Notes under the pieces: model-generated
The model's database searches: none
The model's input: the letters and a program-made list of their open reading frames with translations, nothing else
What the model was told of the DNA's origin: nothing
Source: an uncultured Alphaproteobacteria bacterium
GTDB taxonomy: Bacteria > Pseudomonadota > Alphaproteobacteria > SP197
Reading direction: 5' to 3'
Assembly (NCBI GenBank): GCA_958295695.1
Contig: OY282363.1
Location: 1,617,403 to 1,681,402, forward strand
Length of the DNA stretch: 64,000 bases
Program-made: the position numbers and the translations under genes
Shown: piece by piece, positions 41,401 through 45,015 of the stretch
How positions within the stretch are numbered: position 1 is the first letter of the stretch
Layout: each line of letters begins with the position of its first letter

Positions 41401-43260
41401 CTTGCGGGGCCCCAGGGGATACGGGACGCGGCGGCCCGGTCGCCCGGCCGGGAGCTCGTGCTGTTGCGCCATGACGGGACCGCGTGGACGGCGGTGTCGG
41501 GTTCGGTCTGGGACGCGACGGAGATGCGGGCGTGCGCCAGCGGGGTGACGGACTTCTCGCCCTTCGCCCTGGGCTACGCGGACAGGAGCGTCGAGTTCGC
41601 GGGAACGGTCTCCAACCGGGTCTACACGGTGGACGAGGCGATCGCGGACTTGGTGCTGCCTCCGGTGAAGAAGGACGCGGGGGACGCGCCGGTGACGTGC
41701 TGCACGCACGACCTGACGCCGGAGCGGCTGCCGGCGGGTCTGACGTTCGACGCGACGACGCGGACGCTGTCGGGGACGCCGACGGAGGTGTTTCCCGAGA
41801 CGACCTACACCTGGACGGCGCGGGACGCGGACGGGCCCGCGTCGCTGACGTTCACCATCGCCGTGGAGCACGGCCTGGAGAAGGCTCGGGCGCGCCTGAA
41901 GGCGATCAACGAGTCGGTGTTGCCGGAGTTGTCCCGCGCGTTGTGGGGGAGCGCGCTGGACGCGGTGACGGGGCGTCTGGCGTCTCCGGACGCGGCGGCG
42001 CCGACGGCGGCGGGCGGCCTCGAGGCGGCGGCGGGGTTCGTCCGGGCCCACGAGGGCGCCCTCGAGGAGGGCGACGTGTCCTGGAAGGAGCTGTTGGGGG
42101 CTGAGTCCTTCGCGTTCGGCCTGGCCGGCGCGGACGGTCCGGGCGCCGGCGGCGTCGTGGCGTGGGGCTCGGGCGACTGGCGCAAGCTGTCGCGGGACGA
42201 TGATGCCCTGGACTGGTCGGGGGATGCGTTCTCGGCGCACGTGGGCGTGGACGCGGCGTTGCGTCCGGACCTTCGGGGCGGCTTGGCGGCGTCGTGGTTC
42301 TCGAGCGACGTGGACTACACGGACCGGAGCCAGGGCGAAGCGATCGCGGGTTCGCACGAGAGCCGGATGACGGCGTTGACGCCCTATGTGGGCTGGGCCG
42401 TGGGCGACGGGGCGCGGCTGTGGGGCGCGGCCGGTTACGGCTGGGGCGAGATCGAGATCGTGGACGGGGACCTGCGCGATCGGTTCGGGGCGCAGACGGC
42501 GGACAGCCGGTTCCTGGCGGGCGCCGTGGGCGGGTCGGCTCCGGTGTGGTCGCAAGGCCCCGCGACTCTGGAGGCGAAGGGCTCGGCGGAGGCGACGCGC
42601 TGGCGGGTGTCGGACAACGGCGCGGCGATCGCGGCGGTGTCGGTGGACACGCGACGCCTGCGCCTGGCGGCGGAGGGCAGCCGGGCCTATGCGCTCGCGG
42701 GCGGCGCGTCCCTGACGCCGACGCTGGAGGCGGGCGTGCGCTGGGACGGCGGCGACGGCGCGACGGGGATGGGCCTCGAGGCCGGCGGCGGCCTCTCCTG
42801 GACGGACCCGGCGCGGGGCCTGACGGTGGAGGCGAAGGGCCGCGCGCTCCTGGTCCACGACAGCGACGTGGAGGAGTGGGGCGCGTCGGGGTCGATGCGC
42901 CTGGACCCGGACGCGGACGGGTTGGGCCTGTCGTTCCAGCTGCTGCCCTCCTGGGGCGCGTCGGGGAGCGGCGTGGCGCGGCTGTGGGACGAGGGCGTGG
43001 CGGCGGGTCCGGTGGACGGCGGCGACGACGGGGCGCGGCTGGAGACGGACCTGGGCTACGGGCTGCCCGCGTTCGGCGGCGCCGGAGTGACAACCCCCTA
43101 CGCCGGGTTCGGTCTGGCGCAAGGCGGCGAGCGCGCCATGCGCGTCGGCGTCCGCCTCGATCTCGGAACCGGGTTCCACCTGGGCGTCGAGGTCGAACGC
43201 AGGGAAAACGCCGCCGACGCCGGGTACGGCGTCGGGCTCGACCTGCGCATCGGGTGGTAG
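17449..43260 (+). CDS. Giant repetitive adhesin with Calx-beta-like modules and autotransporter barrel
   Basis: About 8,600 residues, one of the largest bacterial gene types. GTG at 17449 gives VKRAPGRG and a hydrophobic core (AAAFASITLLSAFVAAPAAA), a Sec signal peptide ending before QNQ. A unique N-terminal region follows (to about 18530), including a putative-Ig block (LPAGLSFAAATRTISGTP). Then come roughly 63 tandem Calx-beta/cadherin-like modules of 80-115 residues, each ending in acidic D-D-E/D turns expected to bind calcium. A second putative-Ig block (LPAGLTFDATTRTLSGTP) is near 41730. The last 390 residues (about 42100-43260) have alternating aromatic and hydrophobic beta strands and a final Trp, as in an autotransporter barrel. 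It probably sits on the outer membrane and binds surfaces, hosts or other cells. Cysteines are very few, as is usual for exported repeat proteins. No processing protease or secretion gene is adjacent. Confidence 0.9.
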   Translation: MKRAPGRGLRAAAFASITLLSAFVAAPAAAQNQADYPAPSFSGVTAPDVTFYVAASVNYRLPPVANADRVYNLTYSVTSARPLPSDFSLDSSTATITTRPAISPSALGRENYTLRATDGFNRTADLVFTLAVINEPGIETISITSDPGTDKTYGKVAPYGSNDNIKVRVSFTHDLISVKRSNACLTIRIGSNDRRVCDPDHTDRSRTLDFSYAVQASDWDRDGISFPTNPMGAGREHRSLQWRLRPGDPLSDYVTLDFGPTPADANHQVRGRQTTPSFDSTPAYSWVRGTAISQVLPAATGGDGGVTYAIEGSLPAGLSFAAATRTISGTPTAAQGATDYTMVATDADGDSGRLTFSIGIEEIVVFISSPSVAEGAAGATATLEYDVTLHRAPGRQVTVDWAAATNPGTATSGTDYTAITGGTLTFAASETSQTIDVTVTGDALDEPDETVRISLNHPPAQLWGAVIGVGTITDDDPTPTLALALSDPDAGRPDTIAESGAGNATTVTASLSGGISGEAITVTVTATAATAAAGDFSLSSADTLTIAAGATTSSGAVTVTAVDDATDEPAETATVGGTVAGGHGLVAAPSGLTLTIADDDARPRSALALSPASISESSGVATVTATLSNPSAAAVTVTVSAAPVAPAVAGDFALSSATTLTVAAGQTTSAGTVTVTAVGNADDAPDKSVTVSGSASGTLGAADPPDATLTIRDDDGTPTVSLVLSSSSVSESGGVATVTAALNGTSSEAVTVTVSVAAGTGAVAGDFALSSATTLTIVAGATTSTGAVTVTANDNATDAPDKSVTVSGAATGGNGIAAPANLTLTLADDEATPTTRLALSPATIDESGSGAGNVSEVTATLSGVSSAAVTITVSASPAAGTNAVAGDFALSGTTTLTIAAGRTTSAGIVTVTAVDNATDSADKRVTVSGAASGGNGAESPPAATLTIADDDAPPTLTLSLSASTIDESGSGNVATVTAALSHPSGEAVTVAVSASPGAGTDFTLTGTTLTIAADSTTSAGAVTVTAANDTTDAPDRSVTVSGASAGGRGVADPADLTLTIADDDDAPGVTLTVSPASISENGVRGTVTATLSHPSSAATTVTVASAAGFYTVGSDTTIAIAPGETANAADTVTIAAVNDNVHQGVGGRSTTVTATVSNDQGEGSVSGGALTLTDDEALPTVALALSPSSISENGGVSTVTATLDRASSETVTVTVSAAPGTTASAGDFALSGATTLTIAAGATTSSGAVTVTANDNATDAPDKSVTVSGTATGGNGVTLVSSVTLTVTDDEATPTVALVLSPASVSESGGVSSVTATLSHPSSAAVTVTVAAAEVSPAMAADFDLSTATTLTIAAGDTTSSGAVTVTANGNAVDAPDKSVTVSGAAVGGRGVTAPSDATLTITDDEATPMVTLALSSSSISEGGGVTTVTAALSGASSEAVTVTVSASPSSGATVADYALSTNRALVVAAGSTASTGAVTLTAVNNDVQAADKTVTVSGAASGGNGVSAPAGLTLTITDNDGSLPSGGTSWRNSAFPSSDWDVTTASLLGKTASQPIAMTGTYDTGVTDVWACATKTVDQTPGSASVPGPSSDDCTKLADNSQPTTIELTQAMIDNDGVVIVFTIGTGGANVQYLNAEWVPIVALPKATLSLSSSSIAENGGVSTVTATLDKAALSAATLTVSAPAGDLTLSAAATLTFAMGATASTGTVTVTAVSNTTDAPDKRVSVSAAASGDVRAPPDATLTITDDDAAPRVLLALSSSSIAENGGESMVSATLSRPSSAVTTVTVTAVTGFYTVGSDATIVIEAGETANPIGVNTVIITAVNDDVHQGSGGRSTTVTGTAVNSQGVGEVILFGATPLTLEDDEVLPTVALALSPATIDESGANNASTVTATLDRASSEAVTLTVSAAAGTNAAAGDFSLSSAKTLTIAAEATASTGTVTIEAVDNATDAPDKSVTVSATVSGGNGVAAPSDATLTVTDDEAAPGVTLSLSPSSISENGGESTVTATLSHPSIAATTVTVTAAAVTGFYTVGSDATITIAAGETANAADTATVAAADDAIDNVGNRSVTVTGTATNSQGAGSVTGASLTLTDDEATPVATLALSRATIDEHDGTNPGVSFVMATLDRASSEAVTLTVAATAGTNAAAGDFTLSSDKTLTIAAGATASGFAVTVTAVDNAVDSPDKSVTVSATVSGASGIAAPSSVTLTVTDDEATPTVALALSATSIPETGGVTTVTAKLSGASSEALTVTVSATGVTASAGDFSLSSARTLTIAAEATTSTGSVTVTATDDTTDELNETVTVSATVAGGNSVVAPPSLTLTLIDDDAPPTLSLSLSASTIDESGSGNVATVTAALSHPSGEAVTVTVSASPGSGTDFTLTGTTLTIAADSTTSAGAVTIEAVDNATDAPDKDVTVSGASAGGRGVADPSGLTLTIADDEAAPGVTLAVSPASISENGGVATVSATLSHPSSSATTVTVMAALGFYTVGSDATIVIAAGETANAADTAPVAAGDDAAHSGGRSTTVTATAANDQGVGSVTGAALTLTDDEALPTVALVLSPASIPETGGVSTVTATLSGRSSEAVTVTVDAAAGTGAIAADFDLSTATTLTIAAGRTASTGAVTVTANGNAVDAPDKSVTVSGTASGGNGVAAPPDVTLTVTDDETLPTVTLVLSSTSISETGGVATVTATLSVASSEAVTVTVSTTPLSGSDFTLSTATTLTVASGQTTSTGAVTVTAEHDTTDEPDETVTVSATVSGGNGVANPSSVTLTLTDDEAPPTVTLALSSSSISEGGGVTTVTAALSGASSEAVTVTVSASPLSGATVADYALSANKALVVAAGSTASTGAVTLTAVNNNVGMEADKTVTVSGAASGGNGVSAPAGLTLTITDNDGSVPTGGDTTWRNPGQTQTNWDVTTMSLVAETTSQTIAFTGGYQQGTTDVWACANKQVRQEAFTGIPGPSGTECTRLANDIGSARSVTIGITQAMIDNDGVVILFLAEWGVGRVIYYNTEWVPIVAPPKATLSLSPSSISENGGVATVTATLDKAASAATTLTVSAAAVAPAVSADFTLSTANTLTIATGGTASTGTVTVTAVDNAADAPDKTVTVSATASGDVTAPPDATLTVTDDEGGLTVVESGGSTATTEAGGTDSFTVRLTSNPSQTVNVLVTSQDTSECEVSADGGATYGVSGTVAMAPTGGDATAAAASLWNSAHTVTVRGKDDDVDDHNQICRVTVDPGETGASDLPYNRVVTQTVSATNADDDTAGLTVSAVTGRATEAGGTATFTVKLATRPTAAVTVTVTGGDASEGTVSPSSLIFAPGVWDTARTVTVTGVDDDVDDGDVTWDVTLNPDSGPAGDAHYRAVGNSTVGVSTADDDTAGVTFTPTVLTVTEQDAAGATFTVVLDSEPPSGTTTVGLGRSDAEIDLNGVRTYPYNLSFDPTNWSTAQTVTVTASADSDIRNDTKEIRYTVAGYAGGVTNEVAVTVTVIDDDKPIVSLALSPASISENGGVATVTATLDRAATEATTITVSAAEVAPAAAGDFSLSSATTLTIASGDTTSTGAVTVTAVDNATDAPDKSVTVSATAAGGNGATAPASLTLTLTDDEDLPEATLALSAATIDEHDGTNPGSSTVTATLDRASSEAVTLTVSASPGSGTDFTLSTANTLTIAAGDTTSAGTVTITATDDTTDAPDRSVTVSATAAGGNGVAAPTDVTLTITDDEDLPEATLALSSSSIDESGASNVSTVTATLSGASSAAVTLTVSASPGSGTDFTLSTATTLTIAAGSTTSSGAVTVTAIDNATDAPDKSVTVSATAAGGNGVAAPSSLTLTIADDEDLPVATLALSPATIDEHDGTNPGSSTVTATLDRASSAAVTLTVSASPGSGTDFTLSSANTLTIAAGSTASAGTVTITAVNDTTDAPDRSVTVSATAAGGNGVAAPSDVTLTIADDEALPTVALVLSPATIDEHDGTNPGSSTVTATLSGVSSAAVTLTVSAAPGSGTDFTLSTATTLTIAAGDTTSSGTVTVTANDNDVDAPDKSVTVSATAAGGNGVAAPSDATLTIADDEATPTVTLVLSPASISEDGGISTVTATLSGVSSEAVTVTVGAAAGTGAVAADFDLSTAKTLTIASGSTTSAGAVTVTANDNDVDVADKSVTVSGTVSGGNSVAAPSDATLTLTDDDTAGVTFNPTAITVTEQGAGATFTVVLDSEPPPGGMTTTTWVGLNRPDDELDLNSALTYPYNLSFTPTTWSTPQTVTVTAKGDSDFLDETKEVRYAVANYGVGDVADTPATLLLAVTVTVIDDDKPVVSLSLSPASISENGGVATVTATLDKAASEATTVTVSAAAVSPAVSGDFGLSSATTLTIATGDTTSTGTVTVAAVDNATDAPDKSVTVSATVAGGDGAAAPSDATLTIADDDAAPGVTLSLSSSSISENGGVSTVTATLSHPSSAATTVTVGAVSGFYTVGSDTTIVIAAGETANAADTAPIAAANDDVHQGAAGRSTTVTATVSNDQATAESETMTVTGATLTLTDDEALPTVALVLSEPDPTKPDTIPESGAGAASTVTATLDRASSAAVTLTVSAAPGSGTDFTLSSANTLTIAAGSTASAGTVTITATDDTTDAPDKSVTVSATAAGGNGVAPPSDATLTIADDEGTPTVTLALSPASISEDGGVSTVTATLSGKSSEAVTVTVSASPGSGTDFTLSSDKTLTIAAEETTSTGAVTVTAMDDTTDEADETVTVSGAATGGNGVAAPSDATLTIADDDPAPMLSIDSPSVTEGDSGSTDLTFTATLSAASGREVTVDYVDAGTGTATSGTDYTAIAAGTLTFAAGTTGQTFDVAVTGDVLDEADETVKVRLKDPVNAAVSTAAGAGTGTIADNDATPTLSIGSPSVTEGDSGSAALTYTVTLSAASGREVTVRYADAGTGTATSGTDYTAITAGALTFPAGTTGRTFSVSVTGDTVAESDETVEVTWSNATNATISSRSGVVATALRVDGTITDDDGAPTSITLTVDDNDVGEGDGATTITVTATVDGTSRFAEAKTVSVSVADSGTAGAVDFAAVSNFNISIAAGAASGTGSFTLTPTDDSDDETDETITVSGTSTGLTVNPATIGLTDNDGTPTSITLTVNDNSVGEGDGATTIAVTATLDGSTTLGSATTVRVSVAGSGTAGAVDFATVSAFDITIAAGDASGTANFTLTPTDDVVDETDETITVRGASTGLTVNSARIGLTDDDAAPTSITLTVSDSSVGEGDGATSITVTATVDGTTRFAEAKTVRVSVAGSGAAGAVDFAAVEAFDIEIAAGAASDTAGFTLTPTDDAVDETDETIAVSGASGGLTVNSATIALTDDDAAPTSITLTVDDTGVGEGDGAAAIAVTATVDGTTRFAEDTTVTVSVAGSGTATTVDFAAVSSFDITIAAGAASKTGSFTLTPTDDVVDETDETVTVSGSSGGLTVNSATIALTDNDAAPTSITLTVSDDSVSEGDGATAIAVTATVDGTTRFATATTVSVLVRSDSGTMNAVDFASVSGFDIEIAAGAASGTKTFTLTPTNDAVDENDETITVYGASGGLTVSSATIALTDDDATPTSITLTVDDNSVAEDDGATAITVTATVDGATRFATATTVTVSVAGTGAAGAVDFGAVSDFDIEIEAGDESATGAFTLTPTNDAFDETNETITVSGASGGLTVSSATIALTDDDDAPTAITLTVDDNSVAEDDGATAIAVTATVDGASRFVDATTVTVSVGGSGTATAVDFAAVTDFDITIAAGAASKTGSFTLTPTNDAVDETDETVTVSGTSGSLTVNSATIALTDDEATPTVALVLSEPDPTKPDTIPESGAGAASTVTATLSGASSEAVTVTVSATGATASAGDFSLSSARTLTIASGDTTSSGAVTVTAVDDTTAEADETVTVSATVAGGNGVAAPSAATLTVTDDEVLPTVTLVLSSTSIPETGGVTTVTATLSGVSSAAVTVTVSASPVTSTGAVAGDFSLSSATTLTIASGDTTSSGAVTVSAVGDARDETDETVTVSGTASGGNGVANPSSVTLTVTDDDTAGFAVSPATSTSSRLRTTESGGTATFTVALSSEPTGDVVLGVASSDATEGTVSASSLTFTATTWNTAQTVTLTGVDDDPANADGDQNYTVTLTVNATSTADDNYDALASSPVTVYAVNADNDYGLNVSSVTGQATEGGGTATFTVALLSLPSQAVTVSVTSLDTGEGTVSPSSLTFETTAWNMARTVTVTGVDDDVDDGDVTWAVRLDPSSGDANYNGLANVDVSVTTTDDDDAPGVTLSLSPSSISENGGVATVTATLSRASGAATTVTVTAAAGFYTVSDATIVIDAGETANATDTATIAAANDNVHQGVDGRSTTVTATITNARATTDGTTVAVTGAPLTLTDDETLPTVALALSDPVAGQPDTIDESGANNASAVTATLSGASSEAVTLTVAAGPGTDAVAENNAAAGDFTLSTDKTLTIAAGDTASSGTVTVTAAHDTVDEPDQQATVSATVSGGNGVAAPSSVTLTIADDDAAPGVTLALSDSAIAEDGGSTTVTATLDRASSHATTVTVTPVSGSYTVGSSNTLTIAAGTTGGAGTVTVTAVDDAIDNVGNRSVTVTGTAENGHGVGAVTGASLTLTDDEATPVATLALSPATIAEHDGTNVGSSTVTATLDRASSEAVTLTVSAAPGTNAVAANFTLSTDKTLTIAAGNTASTGAVTVTAVDNATDSPDKQVTVTAAVSGDSGVAAPSSVTLTVTDDEATPTVALALSPSSISENGGVSTVTATLSHASSAATTITVAAASGFYTVGSDATIAIAAGETANATDSVTITAADDAIDNVVNRGVTVTGTAANAQAAADSRTVAVTGATLTLTDDEATPVATLALSPSSISENGGVSTVTATLDRASSEAVTLTVSAAAGTNAAAGDFSLSSATTLTIAAGSTASTGAVTVTAVDNATDSPDKQVTVTAPVSGSSGVANPSSVTLTVTDDEATPTVALALSPSSISENGGVSTVTATLDRASSHATTVTVTAMTGAYTVGSDATITIAAGETANATDSVTITAANDAIDNVGNRSVTVTGTAENGHGIGTLTGASLTLTDDEGTPTVALALSPSSISENGGVSTVTATLDRASSEAVTLTVSASPVTSTGAVSGDFSLSSARTLTIAAEATASTGAVTVTAVDNATDSPDKQVTVTAAVSGSSGVAAPSSATLTVTDDEATPTVALALSPSSISETGGVSTVTATLDRASSEAVTVTVDAAAGAGASADDFSLSGARTLTIASGDTTSSGAVTVTANGNAVDAPDKSVTVSGTVSGGNGVAAPSDATLTVTDDEATPTVTLALSPTSIPETGGVTTVTATLDRASSEAVTVTVSASPVTSTGAVAGDFSLSSATTLTIAAGDTTSSGAVTVSAVGDAVDETDETVTVSGTASGGNGVAAPSSVTLTVTDDDTAGFAVSPATSTSSRLRTTESGGTATFTVALTSEPTGDVVLGVLSTNTAEGTVSASSLTFTATTWNTAQTVTLTGVDDAPANADGDQDYTVALTVDMPSTADTKYDALPAVTVHAVNADNEYGLNVGSVAGQATEAGGTATFTVALITQPSQAVTVSVTSLDASEGTVSPSSLTFAATAWSTTQAVTVTGADDAIDDGTVTWAVRLDPSSGDANYNGLANVDVSVTTTDDDDAPGVTLALSPSSIPEDGGVATVTATLSRASGAATTVTVTPAAGFYTVSDATIEIAAGSTSNATDTATIAAVDDAIDNAPNRAGTVTATITNDRATADGTTMAVSGGALTLTDDDEKGLALVPSDHLAVTAGSSASYTAALTSEPTDTVTVSVASDNADVTANPASLTFTMSNWDTPQPVTVSASSDGDDYADAATLTHRAAGGGYGDVSAPLPVAVAETGDTRVLAAPVTAVTEAVYRIGAATVRVRYTPLAGDAVPSPAGSGFGLGEGDARVAVDVSAVSGLPSGGLTLCLAGPQGIRDAAARSPGRELVLLRHDGTAWTAVSGSVWDATEMRACASGVTDFSPFALGYADRSVEFAGTVSNRVYTVDEAIADLVLPPVKKDAGDAPVTCCTHDLTPERLPAGLTFDATTRTLSGTPTEVFPETTYTWTARDADGPASLTFTIAVEHGLEKARARLKAINESVLPELSRALWGSALDAVTGRLASPDAAAPTAAGGLEAAAGFVRAHEGALEEGDVSWKELLGAESFAFGLAGADGPGAGGVVAWGSGDWRKLSRDDDALDWSGDAFSAHVGVDAALRPDLRGGLAASWFSSDVDYTDRSQGEAIAGSHESRMTALTPYVGWAVGDGARLWGAAGYGWGEIEIVDGDLRDRFGAQTADSRFLAGAVGGSAPVWSQGPATLEAKGSAEATRWRVSDNGAAIAAVSVDTRRLRLAAEGSRAYALAGGASLTPTLEAGVRWDGGDGATGMGLEAGGGLSWTDPARGLTVEAKGRALLVHDSDVEEWGASGSMRLDPDADGLGLSFQLLPSWGASGSGVARLWDEGVAAGPVDGGDDGARLETDLGYGLPAFGGAGVTTPYAGFGLAQGGERAMRVGVRLDLGTGFHLGVEVERRENAADAGYGVGLDLRIGW
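22010..22385 (+). other. Cysteine-containing insert domain 1 in the giant adhesin
   Basis: A domain of about 125 residues interrupts the module array. It begins SGGTSWRNS, contains W-D-V-T-T, ACATKTVDQTPG and DDCTKL (two Cys), and ends IDNDGVVIVF then LNAEWVPIV. It is not a Calx-beta repeat. A paralogous copy is at 26135-26520. I do not recognise the fold; the paired cysteines suggest a disulphide in a ligand-binding insert. Confidence 0.65.
26135..26520 (+). other. Cysteine-containing insert domain 2 in the giant adhesin
   Basis: The second copy of the insert has the same landmarks (TTWRNP, WDVTTMSL, DVWACANKQV, TECTRLAND, QAMIDNDGVVILF, YYNTEWVPIV) but differs clearly in the middle. Both cysteines are conserved. 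Both copies follow a module ending in the unusual turn TITDNDGS and precede PKATLSLS, so the insert moved together with its junctions. Confidence 0.65.
32490..34915 (+). repeat. Seven-fold block of a distinct module type
   Basis: Seven consecutive modules opening with PTSITLTVDDNSVGEGDGAT and containing FDITIAAGAAS and FTLTPTDD form a block unlike the modules on either side. Each is about 345 bp. They are more like one another than like other modules, so this block probably grew by local duplication. Confidence 0.75.
35291..36690 (+). repeat. Segmental duplication within the adhesin gene, copy 1
   Basis: Four successive modules, including the unusual AGFAVSPATSTSSRLRTTES and YGLNV...GQATE units, are repeated in the same order about 4.2 kb downstream. 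This is a duplication of about 1.4 kb containing several modules rather than a single-module repeat. Confidence 0.75.
39487..40875 (+). repeat. Segmental duplication within the adhesin gene, copy 2
   Basis: The second copy of the four-module segment. Differences are scattered (for example VLSTNTAEG against VASSDATEG, and a shorter ALPAVTVHAVN loop), so the duplication is not recent. Confidence 0.75.
42100..43260 (+). other. Autotransporter-type beta-barrel domain of the giant adhesin
   Basis: This region has alternating short strands such as FAFGLAG, GGVVAWGSGDW, SAHVGVDAALRPDLRGGLAASWFSS (split by turns), ALTPYVGWAVGD, LWGAAGYGWGEIEI and a terminal VGLDLRIGW ending in Trp, as expected of an outer-membrane barrel recognised by BamA. 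A helical stretch before it (LEKARARLKAINESVLPELS) resembles the linker helix that threads such barrels. Confidence 0.75.
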
Positions 43261-43384
43261 GGCGTTCGGTTCGCGCCGAAAGGCCGCGACCGGCGGCGGC
43301 GCGTCCCGCGAGCGTCTCGCCCGGCGCGACATCCACGAACCGACCTCCTTGTCCTCGACGACTTCGGGCTCGCCAGGCTCAACG

Positions 43385-43780
43385 TCGAGAACCGCCGCGA
43401 GTTCCTGACGGGCCTCCAGCTCGCGGATCCTGGCCTGCCGATGCTCGGCGGGATCGACGAGGCGCTTCGGCTTCTTCAAGGCCCGCGGGGCCAGACGCCG
43501 AACGGCCTTGCGCCGCGGTTCCTTCTTGCGGCCCGCGAACGCCAGATTGTCGCGCAACAGGCCGAGCCTTCCGCACCCTTGCGGGCATGGATGCGGCCGA
43601 TCGACTCGGGGACCCTCGTGGCGCCGATCGCAACGCCGTCACGGGCCGGCACGATCGGCTTGGGCCGTCCGTCGCCCACTTCGTCCGGCACGTCGAACGG
43701 CCCGCCCGGGAAAGCGACCGTCTCGAATGTCGCTCCTCCGAATATCCGCCGTATCCGGTCGTCGAGCTCGAAGACATGCT
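43385..43780 (-). pseudogene. Frameshifted remnant of a DUF499-type ATP-binding defence protein
   Basis: On the minus strand one frame reads HVFELDDRIRRIFGGATF, ETVAFPGGPFDVPDEVGDGR and RIHARKGAEGS. After a frameshift a second frame reads LRDNLAFAGRKKE, VRRLAPRALKKPKRLVD and HRQARIRELEARQELA. These blocks, in this order, are what I recall of the C-terminal third of DUF499 proteins, large ATPases found with DUF1156 methyltransferases in phage-defence clusters. Both N-terminal and C-terminal parts are missing. Recognition is from memory of the family pattern, so moderate confidence only. Confidence 0.5.
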
Positions 43781-44100
43781 GTCCGTGTGTGCGGCCGGGG
43801 CCGTCTACGTCAGCGCGTTCCTGGATTTCGGGGAGTTCCGGAAACACATGAAGGCCATCGCCAGGGAGACGGAGGTGATGCGCCCGACCACATGATCTAC
43901 TACGATGGCGACCGATTCCTCGGTCCGAGGATATAGACGTGAACGACGTTGCCGGAGTAGCAATGAGCATCGGCGATCCGTTGTCGGGGCCGGCTCTCGG
44001 CTTGTTGGTAGCTTGCGGTCTGCGACGCGGATCGTTGCCACTCAATCCTGGATCCATGCCGCTTGCGGCATAAAGCGAACTCACGGCGCGAAGACGGAAT

Positions 44101-44478
44101 CTACTCGGGTTGGAGTAGGGTCGCCTGTGTCTCCCGAGCGGATTTCACGATGTCATCCATCTCTCTGCCGCGCCCTTCGCGGATCATCTCGTCCCGCTTG
44201 AGCGTCGAAAGGGTGTAGGCACAGCGGTAGGTGCGCTCGATCAGCGCGACATGTCCGGGCGTGAGCGAGACGGAATCCCCGTCGGTCTTGCCTTCGGCGA
44301 GGCCCAGCGCGGCGTTGCGCACGAACTCGGCGGCCGGGACGTCCTGCTTCGCGGCCGCCAGCTTGACCCGTTCCCACTCGGAATCCGAGAACCGGATGCC
44401 CCGCGGCGTGCGGGTTTCGTTACGGTTTTCTTCTGGATTTCCGTCGGCTTCCATGGCGATCGGATCGTTTTCAGTCAT
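44101..44478 (-). CDS. Ribbon-helix-helix-like protein of mobile-element type
   Basis: 125 residues. The central part RGIRFSDSEWERVKLAAAKQ, then VPAAEFVRNAALGLAEGK, matches the ribbon-helix-helix fold of MobC-like relaxosome accessory proteins and plasmid regulators: a short basic strand followed by two helices. The C-terminal helices (LIERTYRCAYTLSTLKRDEM) are not recognised. ATG at 44478 has GGAGAGG 8 bases upstream; a longer frame from 44760 has no support. Directly upstream is an array of short repeats (44570-44725), which such a protein could bind. Function is inferred from fold only. Confidence 0.6.
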   Translation of the reverse strand: MTENDPIAMEADGNPEENRNETRTPRGIRFSDSEWERVKLAAAKQDVPAAEFVRNAALGLAEGKTDGDSVSLTPGHVALIERTYRCAYTLSTLKRDEMIREGRGREMDDIVKSARETQATLLQPE

Positions 44479-44569
44479 GGTCCGGCCTCTCCGGGTGTCG
44501 GTTTCCGTCCGTAAACCCGCCAACTTCGCGCAGGTAACAGCATGGTTTCCATCTACAGTGGCGCCGGCC

Positions 44570-44725
44570 CACCGATATACGGGCAGCATACACGACCGTC
44601 GCAACCGCGACAGGGCCGTATACCGGCCGCATATCGGCCGTATATCGGTCTGCCCGATATCCAGTAATATCAATCGGTTAGCTCCGTATGCCGGTGCGGT
44701 ATACGCTCGGTCCAACAACGCCGGG
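44570..44725. repeat. Iteron-like array upstream of the ribbon-helix-helix gene
   Basis: Three tandem 11-mers, GGCCGTATACC (44614-44624), GGCCGCATATC (44625-44635) and GGCCGTATATC (44636-44646), are followed by further CGATATC and CGGTATACG sites out to 44715; an outlying CGATATACGG is near 44574. The 11 bp period is one helical turn. AT-rich cores in a 70% GC region suggest protein-binding sites, an autoregulatory operator or a replication/transfer origin. The rest of 44479-45015 shows no gene. Confidence 0.6.
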
Positions 44726-44965
44726 GCTGTCTCTGTCACCGTTCGCGCACGAGACGGCATGACAAGCGCGCGCTTGTCTGCGAGGGCACCTCAGGTGCGT
44801 CGGGTGTGGAGCGAACCGGCTTCCATGCCGCGATCGTACCCTGGATGTCTTGAGAAGGGATTGGGGCCGCGAGTCCGGCGAGGGGAGCGGGCCGGCGTGG
44901 ACGCGACGGTGGGTCGCGCGGGCGGCGGCGCCGACGCGGGGGATGTCGCGCGGCGGTGGTGAGGC

Positions 44966-45002
44966 GGGGAAGAAGGGCCGATCCCGTGGCGGGGACCGGC
45001 CC
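44966..45002 (-). terminator. Intrinsic terminator after the DUF2493 gene
   Basis: On the minus strand GGGCCGGTCCCC, loop GCCAC, GGGATCGGCCC is followed by TTCTT. This is a strong stem starting 14 bases after the stop codon of the DUF2493 gene, with a short pyrimidine tract. Confidence 0.65.
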
Positions 45003-45015
45003 TGGGTGGTTTCGC

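Noticed and set aside
43347..43425. Plus-strand LLVLDDFGLARLNVENRREF resembling part of an IstB ATPase
   Set aside because: Similarity stops after some 20 residues. The opposite strand gives a longer and better match to the C-terminal part of a DUF499 protein.
17161..43557. Very long open frames on the minus strand across the adhesin gene (up to about 3,100 codons)
   Set aside because: They encode only Arg/His/Gly-rich or Val/Ser/Thr-rich low-complexity strings that mirror the GTGACG repeats of the sense strand. High GC and repetition remove stop codons; there are no starts, domains or ribosome-binding sites that make sense.
44101..44760. Longer version of the ribbon-helix-helix protein starting at 44760
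   Set aside because: The extra 94 codons cover the iteron-like array and have no protein character; ATG 44478 has a good ribosome-binding site.
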